A stretch of 5,044 bases of DNA from Anaerolineae bacterium (GTDB lineage: Bacteria > Chloroflexota > Anaerolineae > UBA1429): positions 1 to 5,044 of the forward strand of contig SKRJ01000270.1 of the NCBI GenBank assembly GCA_007118555.1. Reading direction: 5' to 3'. The translations under genes and the position numbers were made by a program. Every line of letters begins with the position of its first letter. Positions within the stretch are counted from its first letter, which is position 1. This document shows positions 1 through 5,044 of this stretch, piece by piece. The notes below the pieces were generated by a model that did not search any database, was not told the DNA's origin, and saw only the letters and a list, made by a program, of their open reading frames with translations.

Positions 1-851
1 AGGATTTTACGGACATCACAGTAGAGCTTCCCCCCGGCTGGATCATGTGGGACCAGGGCGGCCCTGAGGACTATGAGGGCCATGGCACCCACGTGGCCGG
101 ATCGATCGCGGGAGCGATCACATCCGGGCGCATCATCGGTGTGGCGCCCGAGGCCAGCATTGCCAACTACAAGGTCATGGTTGCCGTGATCACGGATGAA
201 GCCGTTGCCACGGGCATCGGCTTTCAGTCCTGGATCGTGGACGGGATCATCACCGCCGCGGATGACGGCGTTGACGTGATCAACATGAGCATCGGCGGCT
301 GGCGCGACATGAGCGAGCCCGGTGGCGCGGCGGCCTATGTCGCCTACCTGCGTGCGACCCAGTACGCACGACAGCAGGGCACCCTGGTGGTGGCCTCCTC
401 CGGGAACAGCGCCCTTGACCTGACCCGGATGAGGCCGGTCTTTCACGTGCCTTCCGGGACGCCTGGCGCCATGTCGATCAACGCCACCGGCCCCGATGAC
501 TCGTTGGCGTTCTACAGCAACTATGGCGCCGCAGAGACGCGCGTGGTGGCACCCGGCGGCGACATATCCGCGCCCCCGTTCAGCTACTGCCTGAGCGCCT
601 ATAGCCCGCTCAACGCGTGGGCGCCCGGCGCTGGTTGGGTGTTCTCCATCGGCACCAGCATGGCCGCCCCCAAGGTGGCGGGCGTGGCTGCGCTGATCTA
701 CGCCGAGAACCCCGGCATCAGCCCGGCACAGGTAGAGGCCCTGCTCATGCAGACGGCCGACCCCGTAGCGGGCCCCGGCTCTAGCCCCGAGTACGGGCAC
801 GGCATCGCCCATGCCTATCGGGCACTGACGGGGAACCGGTCCCCGCGCTAA
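1..851 (+). CDS. Subtilisin-like (S8 family) serine protease, 5'-truncated by the window edge
   Basis: This is the C-terminal part of a peptidase S8 (subtilase) domain. The reading frame is open from base 3, so the apparent ATG at base 45 is internal and the true start lies to the left. Two members of the catalytic triad are visible. The His is in the motif GHGTHVAGSIAG (His codon 81-83), and the Ser is in GTSMAAPKVAGVAALI (Ser codon 657-659). The oxyanion-hole Asn is in VVASSGNSA (Asn codon 405-407). The catalytic Asp, normally a few dozen residues before the His, is off the window. A conserved block, INATGPDDSLAFYSNYG followed by VVAPGGD, supports the family call. The protein ends about 64 residues after the Ser with no C-terminal PPC, sorting or anchoring domain. 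Subtilases of this type are usually secreted and degrade proteins outside the cell, but any signal peptide would be in the missing part. The gene ends with TAA and is followed by an intrinsic terminator 20 bases later. Confidence 0.95.
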   Translation, partial: DFTDITVELPPGWIMWDQGGPEDYEGHGTHVAGSIAGAITSGRIIGVAPEASIANYKVMVAVITDEAVATGIGFQSWIVDGIITAADDGVDVINMSIGGWRDMSEPGGAAAYVAYLRATQYARQQGTLVVASSGNSALDLTRMRPVFHVPSGTPGAMSINATGPDDSLAFYSNYGAAETRVVAPGGDISAPPFSYCLSAYSPLNAWAPGAGWVFSIGTSMAAPKVAGVAALIYAENPGISPAQVEALLMQTADPVAGPGSSPEYGHGIAHAYRALTGNRSPR

Positions 852-870
852 GAGCGCATGACGATGCAAG

Positions 871-901
871 AGAGGGCGCACGATATGTACGCCCTCTTTT
901 T
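871..901 (+). terminator. Rho-independent terminator of the protease gene
   Basis: A perfect 8-bp stem, AGAGGGCG (871-878) with CGCCCTCT (890-897), encloses an 11-nt loop. It is followed directly by a T-run (897-901). It begins 20 bases after the protease stop codon and reads as a terminator in the + direction. On the - strand the same hairpin also lies downstream of the convergent gene that ends at 949. There it is followed by TCTTGCATCG rather than a T-tract, so it would be a weak terminator for that gene. Confidence 0.85.
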
Positions 902-948
902 CGTGAGTCATATGGTTGGCAAACCCTGTCAGCAGCCGGCGTTCGCCC

Positions 949-3315
949 TCAGAAGCTGGTGTGCTCCGTCCGTGCGATGATCTCGTCCTGCAGAGCGGTG
1001 CCCAGGTCGCAAAAATAGTCGCTGTAGCCGGCCACCCGCACGATCAGGTTGCGGTGGGCGACGGGGTCCGCCTGGGCGGCCCGCAGCGTGTCAACGTCCA
1101 CCACGTTGAACTGGATGTGGTGGCCATCCAGCCCAAAGTAGGCCCGCACCAGGTGCACCAGGTTATCCAGATCCTCGTCGGTGCGCAGCAGTTGCGGCGC
1201 CAGTTTCTGGTTGAGCAGCGTGCCGCCGGTGCGCACATGGTCCATCTTGGCGGCCGAGCGGATCACCGCCGTGGGCCCGCGCCGGTCGGCGCCCTGCACC
1301 GGCGAGATCCCCTCCGACAGAGGCGTGCCGGCCCGGCGGCCGTCGGGCGTGGCGCCAGTGACCGCGCCAAAGTACACATGCACCGTCGTGGGCAACATAT
1401 TGACGCGATAGGTGCCGCCGCGGGTGTTGGGACGCCCCTCGACGGCCCGGTAATAGGCCTCGAACACGGCCCGCATCTCGTCGTCCGCCCGGTCATCGTC
1501 GTTGCCATACTTGGGCGTCCGGTTCAGCAGCTGCTGGCGGAGCCGCTCCTGCCCGGCAAAGTCGGCGTCCAGCGCCGCCACGAGATCGGGCAGCGACAGG
1601 GCGCCCTCGTCATAGACCTGGTGCCGGATGGCGGCCATGGCATCGGCCATGGTGCCCAGCCCCACCCCCTGGATGTAGGAGGTGTTGTAGCGCGCGCCGC
1701 CGTCATGATAGTCGCGGCCCCGGGCGATACAGTCATCGATGAGGACCGAGAGGAACGGCGCCGGCATCTGCTCGGCATAGAGGCGCTCGATCACCTGGTT
1801 GCCCCGCACCTTGACGTCGATCCAATGGCCGAGCTGCCGCTCGAACGCCGCCATCAGGTCGTCATACGTGGCGAACGCGGCGGGATCGCCGCTGCGGGGC
1901 CCGATCTGACGGCCCGTGCGCGGGTCCACGCCGTTGTGCAGCGTCAACTCCAGCACCTTGGGCAGGTTGAAATAGCCGGTGAGGTTATAGTTCTCCTTGC
2001 CAAAGGCGCCCGTCTCGACGCAGCCGCTGGTGCCCCCCTGCCGCGCATCCAGGATCGTCTTGCCCTGACGCAGCAGCTCTTGCACCACCAGATCGTTGTT
2101 GAACACCGAGGGCTGGCCAAAGCCGGTGCGGATGATGCGTCCCGCCCGCTTGATGAACGCGTCGGGATTCTTGCGGCTCACATGGATCGACGCGCTGGGC
2201 TGGAGCAGGCGCATCTCTTCCACCACGTCCAGCAGCAGCCAGGTGACGTCGTTCACCCCGTCAGAGCCGTCGGGGCGCACGCCGCCCAGGTTGATCTGGG
2301 CGAAATCGGTGTAGGTGCCGGACTCTTCCGCGGTCACGCCCACCTTGGGCGGCGCGGGCTGGTTGTTGAATTTGCACCACAAGCACTGCAGGAGCTCCTC
2401 GGCCCCCTCACGGGTCAGGGTGCCCTCGGCGAGGCCGCGCTCGTAATAGGGCAACAGGTGCTGGTCGAGCTTGCCTGGCGAAAAAGCATCCCACGGGTTG
2501 AGCTCCAGGGTCACGCCCAGGTGCACGAACCAGTAGGCCTGTAGCGCCTCGTGGAAATCCCGCGGGGGATGCTCGGGCACATGCCGGCACACGGCCGCAA
2601 TCCGCTCCAGCTCGGCGCGGCGGCCCGGGTCCGGCTCGCTCTCGGCCTGCGCCAGGGCCTCGTCGGCATGGCGATGGGCCAGTTCGATGACCGCCTCGGC
2701 GCTGATGGCCATGGCCCGCAACTGCTCCTGTTTGGCCAAGGCCCCGGGATCGTTCAGGAAATCGAGGTCTTCCAAGGCCTGCGCAATGTCGTCCAGCAGG
2801 CCGCGCAGCCCCTTGCGATAGAGCTTGTCGTCCAGGACCGTATGCCCCGGCGAGCGCTGCTCCATGAACTCGGTAAAGACGCCGGCGTCATAGCCCGCCA
2901 GCCAGTCGTCGGTCATCTGACGCATGATCAGCTCGCGCATCGTGCGTCCCCGCCAAAAGGGGATGATCTCGTCGGCATAGGCCTGACGGGCGGCGGCGCT
3001 CACGCCAAAGGCGGTCTTTTCCCGGGTATCGAGGATCTCGAGATCGTCCAGGGTGTGGCAGCAGAGCTCGGGATAGGTGGGCGCCGCCTTGGGGACCGAC
3101 CCCTTTTCGCCGACGACCAGCTCGTCGGGGCCGATATAGACGCTGACGTGGCGCAGCAGGTGGCGAAACGCCAGGGCGCGGCGCATGGGGGCCGACATGA
3201 GCCCCGGGCTTTCGCGATGGAACGCCGTTACGAGCTCGGCGCGTTCGCTGGAGAGCGTCGGGACGGCATCCAGGCTTCGCTGGCGCAGACGGCGCACACG
3301 CTCGGTCATGGACAT
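949..3315 (-). CDS. hypD: Glycyl radical enzyme, trans-4-hydroxy-L-proline dehydratase (HypD-type), 788 aa
   Basis: The protein is a full-length cytoplasmic member of the pyruvate formate-lyase/glycyl radical family, with a PFL-like domain at roughly residues 10-650 and a glycine-radical domain at roughly 665-788. The thiyl cysteine is Cys432 in GGTSGCVETGAF, and the radical glycine is Gly763 in RVAGYSDYF, 25 residues from the end. The GCVE loop excludes PFL itself, which has a Cys-Cys pair. As I recall the C. difficile HypD structure, its key residues are His160, Asp278, Ser334, Asp339, Phe340, Cys434, Glu436, Tyr450, Thr645 and Gly765. Here His158, Asp276, Ser332, Asp337, Phe338, Cys432, Glu434, Tyr448, Thr643 and Gly763 all match at a constant offset of -2, and the length is almost the same. 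The expected reaction is hydroxyproline to (S)-pyrroline-5-carboxylate plus water. The start at 3315 is set by an AGGAGGT site 6 nt upstream; the ATG at 3309 is too far from it. The frame stays open to 4026 but that extension is spurious. No activase gene is visible beside it. This hypD is unrelated to the hydrogenase-maturation gene of the same name. Confidence 0.9.
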   Translation of the reverse strand: MSMTERVRRLRQRSLDAVPTLSSERAELVTAFHRESPGLMSAPMRRALAFRHLLRHVSVYIGPDELVVGEKGSVPKAAPTYPELCCHTLDDLEILDTREKTAFGVSAAARQAYADEIIPFWRGRTMRELIMRQMTDDWLAGYDAGVFTEFMEQRSPGHTVLDDKLYRKGLRGLLDDIAQALEDLDFLNDPGALAKQEQLRAMAISAEAVIELAHRHADEALAQAESEPDPGRRAELERIAAVCRHVPEHPPRDFHEALQAYWFVHLGVTLELNPWDAFSPGKLDQHLLPYYERGLAEGTLTREGAEELLQCLWCKFNNQPAPPKVGVTAEESGTYTDFAQINLGGVRPDGSDGVNDVTWLLLDVVEEMRLLQPSASIHVSRKNPDAFIKRAGRIIRTGFGQPSVFNNDLVVQELLRQGKTILDARQGGTSGCVETGAFGKENYNLTGYFNLPKVLELTLHNGVDPRTGRQIGPRSGDPAAFATYDDLMAAFERQLGHWIDVKVRGNQVIERLYAEQMPAPFLSVLIDDCIARGRDYHDGGARYNTSYIQGVGLGTMADAMAAIRHQVYDEGALSLPDLVAALDADFAGQERLRQQLLNRTPKYGNDDDRADDEMRAVFEAYYRAVEGRPNTRGGTYRVNMLPTTVHVYFGAVTGATPDGRRAGTPLSEGISPVQGADRRGPTAVIRSAAKMDHVRTGGTLLNQKLAPQLLRTDEDLDNLVHLVRAYFGLDGHHIQFNVVDVDTLRAAQADPVAHRNLIVRVAGYSDYFCDLGTALQDEIIARTEHTSF

Positions 3316-3320
3316 GCGAG

Positions 3321-3327
3321 ACCTCCT
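3321..3327 (-). promoter_or_regulatory. Strong Shine-Dalgarno site of hypD
   Basis: On the - strand the sequence reads AGGAGGT, then five bases, CTCGC, then ATG at 3315. The core AGGAGG is separated from the ATG by six bases. This site decides the start. It places the N-terminus at MSMTERV and rules out the long upstream extension of the same open frame, which would run through the promoter region and into the divergent gene. Confidence 0.85.
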
Positions 3328-3352
3328 GCCGGAATATCGTGAGTGCATCCCC

Positions 3353-3382
3353 ATGATACCACAAGCGCCGCACGACCGGTAA
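3353..3382 (-). promoter_or_regulatory. Probable hypD promoter with extended -10
   Basis: On the - strand, TGGTATCAT forms an extended -10 element (TGn followed by TATCAT, 3353-3358, 5 of 6 matches to TATAAT). A poor -35, TTACCG (3377-3382), lies 18 bases upstream, which is typical when an extended -10 is present. The start of transcription would fall near 3346, giving a leader of about 30 bases that ends in the strong ribosome binding site. This is inferred from sequence only. Confidence 0.5.
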
Positions 3383-3407
3383 AGCGCCCCCAACACAAGC
3401 GGACCGT

Positions 3408-3436
3408 TCGACATCAAGCGACATCCCGCGTATAAA
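3408..3436 (+). promoter_or_regulatory. Sigma70-type promoter for the flippase gene
   Basis: The -35 element TCGACA (3408-3413, 5 of 6 matches to TTGACA) and the -10 element TATAAA (3431-3436, 5 of 6 matches to TATAAT) are separated by exactly 17 bases, the optimal spacing. Transcription would start near 3443, leaving a leader of about 140 bases before the ATG at 3586. This is the best promoter match I found in the gap on the + strand. Confidence 0.65.
3409..3425 (+). repeat. Short direct repeat CGACATC, 10-bp period, over the flippase promoter
   Basis: CGACATC occurs at 3409-3415 and again at 3419-3425, exactly 10 bases apart. This is about one helical turn, so both copies face the same side of the DNA. 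The copies cover the -35 element and the spacer of the predicted flippase promoter, a usual place for an operator. With only two 7-bp copies it could be coincidence. Confidence 0.3.
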
Positions 3437-3478
3437 TAGGGGCCAATCGAGCCGATGCTCAGGGAAAGAGCCCACATC

Positions 3479-3589
3479 ATGCGTCCCTGTTCAAGACACC
3501 ACATCATCATGGTCGCTTTCTCGTCACCCCTCGCGCTTCCGTGGAAGGGCGTGAACCCGTGCTTTGCTGTGCAGGCAGGGCATCCATGA
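3479..3589 (+). CDS. Possible 36-codon leader ORF overlapping the flippase start
   Basis: An ATG at 3479 opens a 36-codon frame beginning MRPCSRHHIIMVAF. Its TGA (3587-3589) overlaps the ATG of the flippase gene as ATGA, the arrangement seen when translation of two ORFs is coupled. An internal in-frame ATG at 3509 would give 26 codons. The candidate ribosome binding sites, AGGGA or AGAG upstream of 3479, are weak. The peptide resembles nothing I know and lacks a clear stalling or attenuation motif. It lies inside the predicted flippase transcript. It may simply be a chance ORF. Confidence 0.2.
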   Translation: MRPCSRHHIIMVAFSSPLALPWKGVNPCFAVQAGHP

Positions 3590-5044
3590 GCGAGGGCATC
3601 AAGGCGACGGCCCAGACCGCCTCGAACAAGGCGCCCCCCGCCCGCTTTGCGGCCAATGTGCTGCAGTTGGTCTCGGGGGCGGCCCTGGCCCAGATGCTGG
3701 CCTTTGGCCTGACGCCGGTCATCGCGCGGCTCTACTCGCCCGAGACGTTTGGCGCCGCCGCGACCTTTGCCGCGGCGCTGACCATCCTGAACGCCATCGT
3801 CACCCTGCGCTATGAGATGGCGATCCTCTTGCCCGAGAGCGATCGGGCGGCGGCGGCGCTGGCCTGGGGCAGCCTCCTGGTCGTAGCCCTCTTGAGCGGC
3901 CTGCTCTATCTGGCGATTGCGCTCTATCGCCCCGTGCCGGAGGGCTCCGTCCTGGCGTTGATACCCCACCTCGAGCTGCTGCCTTGGGCGGTGCTGCTGG
4001 GCGGCATCACGCTGGTGCTCACCCACTGGGGCATCCGCCAGGGCCGTTTTGGCCTGCTCTCGACCAAGCGAGTGGCCTCCGCGACGGTGGCAGAGTTAGG
4101 ACGGGTGGCGTTTGGGGTACTGGGGCATGACGTGCCGGGCAGCCTGATCGTGGCCAACATCATCGGCGTCGGCATGGGGATCCTGGTGTTGATAGGCGGG
4201 ATTCGCCGCCAGTTGGAGATCCTGGCGCGTCCGCGCCTGGCCGAAGCCCTCTTGGGGCTGCGAGAATATCGTAAGTTCCCACTATTTGCCTCCTGGGCCA
4301 CGTTGCTGAACGCCCTCTCCCACCAGGTAACGCCTCTCGTGCTGGGGCTCTTTTTCGCCGCCGGCATCGTCGGCCACTATGCCCAGGCCAACCGCATTAC
4401 CGTAACGCCCCTGATCCTGATGAGCTCGGCCATCACCCAGGTGTTTGCCCAGAGCGCGGCCCGCGCCCGACGTGACGGCACCCTCCCCGGCTTGGCGACC
4501 GCTACCGCACGCAACATCCTGAGGCTGGCGTGGTATCCTGCTGTGGCACTCTTTTTGCTGGGCCCCGAGCTGACCATCTGGTTCCTGGGGGCGCAATGGG
4601 CCGTCGCAGGCATCTATGTCCGCATCCTGTCGGTGTGGATGCTCGTGACCCTGGTGAGCGATCCTCTCACGGCGCTGTATGCCATTCTGGAGCGCCAGGA
4701 GATCGGCCTGGGGCTCAACATCACGCTCCTGGCAATGCGAGTCGGCGGCCTGGTGATCGGCGGCCTGCGTCAGGATCCGTTGCTGGCACTGGCGCTGTTC
4801 GCCGGTATGGGGGCCCTCGTGAACCTGGGACAGGTGGTGCTGCTGGTGCGGCTGGCCGGTGGCCGCCTGCTGCCCGCCGCGGGCACAGCCCTGTTGTGCC
4901 TTGTGTTCACGCTGCCTCTGGCACTCCTGACATGGGCAAGACCCCTCGCAGGCTCGTCACCCAGCGTGGCTGTATATGTCGCGCTGGCCGGCGCCCTCCT
5001 CTATGGCGGGCTGTGGCTGGCCGCCGACAAGATCCTGCGGGGTC
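3586..5044 (+). CDS. Oligosaccharide flippase family protein (Wzx/RfbX-like, MOP superfamily), 3'-truncated by the window edge
   Basis: This is a polytopic membrane protein of the polysaccharide biosynthesis/export family. Such proteins flip lipid-linked glycan units across the cytoplasmic membrane for capsule, O-antigen or exopolysaccharide assembly. The frame is open for 486 codons and runs off the window, and the family usually has about 430-500 residues, so only the tail is missing. Family hallmarks are ARLYSPETFG (residues 47-56) after the first helix, LRYEMAILLP (74-83), and a mid-protein stretch with REYRKFPLF (226-234) leading into a helix and GHYAQANRI (263-271). Hydrophobic segments are visible at about 22-46, 56-72, 91-114, 130-147, 186-205, 232-258, 272-290, 312-334, 346-366, 374-392, 398-424, 430-450 and 461-480, close to the 12-14 helices expected. 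The ATG at 3586 is preceded by AGGG at a spacing of 5 bases. The substrate cannot be read from sequence, and no glycosyltransferase or polymerase gene is visible to help. Confidence 0.88.
   Translation, partial: MSEGIKATAQTASNKAPPARFAANVLQLVSGAALAQMLAFGLTPVIARLYSPETFGAAATFAAALTILNAIVTLRYEMAILLPESDRAAAALAWGSLLVVALLSGLLYLAIALYRPVPEGSVLALIPHLELLPWAVLLGGITLVLTHWGIRQGRFGLLSTKRVASATVAELGRVAFGVLGHDVPGSLIVANIIGVGMGILVLIGGIRRQLEILARPRLAEALLGLREYRKFPLFASWATLLNALSHQVTPLVLGLFFAAGIVGHYAQANRITVTPLILMSSAITQVFAQSAARARRDGTLPGLATATARNILRLAWYPAVALFLLGPELTIWFLGAQWAVAGIYVRILSVWMLVTLVSDPLTALYAILERQEIGLGLNITLLAMRVGGLVIGGLRQDPLLALALFAGMGALVNLGQVVLLVRLAGGRLLPAAGTALLCLVFTLPLALLTWARPLAGSSPSVAVYVALAGALLYGGLWLAADKILRG

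Larger units (their letters stand above)
3316..3585. other. Divergent intergenic regulatory region between hypD and the flippase gene
   Basis: These 270 bases separate two divergently transcribed genes. They are more AT-rich in patches than the flanking coding sequence. They hold the hypD ribosome binding site and promoter on the left, the flippase promoter at 3408-3436, a phased CGACATC direct repeat overlapping that promoter, and a leader of about 140 bases before the flippase ATG. The leader contains two copies of CCACATCAT (3472-3480 and 3499-3507) and a 6-bp inverted repeat, CAGGGA (3460-3465) with TCCCTG (3484-3489). I recognise no riboswitch, tRNA or small RNA here. Confidence 0.7.

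Noticed and set aside
104..119. Perfect inverted repeat GATCGC-GGGA-GCGATC inside the protease gene
   Set aside because: It codes for the conserved stretch just after the catalytic His motif, has no T-tract, and is short enough to be chance in GC-rich coding DNA.
1628..1658. Repeated GGCCATGG motifs within hypD
   Set aside because: They follow from the Ala- and Met-rich coding segment TMADAMAAI and do not form a separate repeat element.
916..2544. A 542-codon open frame on the + strand antisense to hypD
   Set aside because: Its translation is low-complexity, rich in His, Gln, Val, Gly and Arg, with no recognisable domain. It mirrors the GC-rich third positions of the real gene on the other strand. 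Long antisense frames of this kind are common in high-GC genomes.
949..3315. Assignment of the glycyl radical enzyme to pyruvate formate-lyase, glycerol/propanediol dehydratase or choline lyase
   Set aside because: PFL needs adjacent cysteines, whereas here there is one Cys in GCVE. Glycerol/propanediol dehydratases and CutC usually have GCVEP, whereas here the next residue is Thr. The active-site set matches HypD instead.
2551..3342. A 263-codon + strand frame antisense to the 5' part of hypD
   Set aside because: It is a shadow frame: no domain, no ribosome binding site of note, fully covered by the well-supported hypD gene.
3431..3438. TATAAATA as an archaeal TATA box
   Set aside because: The same bases form a good bacterial -10 with a TCGACA -35 at 17 bp, and the strong AGGAGG site fits a bacterium. 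Nothing else in the window suggests an archaeon.
3316..4026. N-terminal extension of the hypD frame to a start at 4026 on the - strand
   Set aside because: The extension runs through the divergent promoter region and antisense to the flippase, and its translation is repetitive, rich in Gln, Arg and Gly. The AGGAGGT site at 3321-3327 and the match to HypD length and numbering fix the start at 3315.
3924..4613. Several - strand frames antisense to the flippase
   Set aside because: They are fully overlapped by the clear membrane-protein frame on the + strand, their translations are rich in Ser, Arg and Pro, and they resemble no family.

Overview
The window holds three genes in a GC-rich bacterial sequence. 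From left to right they are the 3' part of a subtilisin-like (S8) serine protease on the + strand, a complete glycyl radical enzyme on the - strand, and a MOP-superfamily polysaccharide flippase on the + strand that runs off the right edge. The GC-rich third codon positions, a strong AGGAGG ribosome binding site and sigma70-like promoter elements point to a high-GC bacterium. A free-living anaerobe or facultative organism, for example of the Chloroflexota or a high-GC Firmicutes lineage, would fit. I cannot assign the lineage from this sequence, and the Chloroflexota suggestion is only an impression.

Layout: 1-851 is the protease, whose N-terminus, including the catalytic Asp, lies outside the window. 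852-948 is a convergent gap containing a clear intrinsic terminator (871-901). 949-3315 (-) is a 788-residue glycyl radical enzyme that I assign to trans-4-hydroxy-L-proline dehydratase (HypD). Its thiyl Cys, glycyl Gly and every substrate-contact residue I can recall from the Clostridioides difficile enzyme sit at a constant offset of -2. 3316-3585 is a divergent promoter region with an extended -10 element for hypD, a good -35/-10 pair for the flippase, a short helically phased direct repeat and a possible leader ORF. 3586-5044 (+) is the flippase, nearly complete at 486 codons.

How the genes fit together: HypD would dehydrate free hydroxyproline to pyrroline-5-carboxylate in the anaerobic cytoplasm. 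The protease probably acts outside the cell and the flippase in the membrane, in surface glycan export. The protease and hypD converge on a terminator, and hypD and the flippase diverge, so no two genes share an operon here. The radical-SAM activase that HypD requires is not next to it in the visible sequence, which is the most notable feature of the locus. I see no mobile element, CRISPR array, tRNA or rRNA. Apart from the HypD assignment in an unusual setting, I see no evidence of a previously undescribed system.
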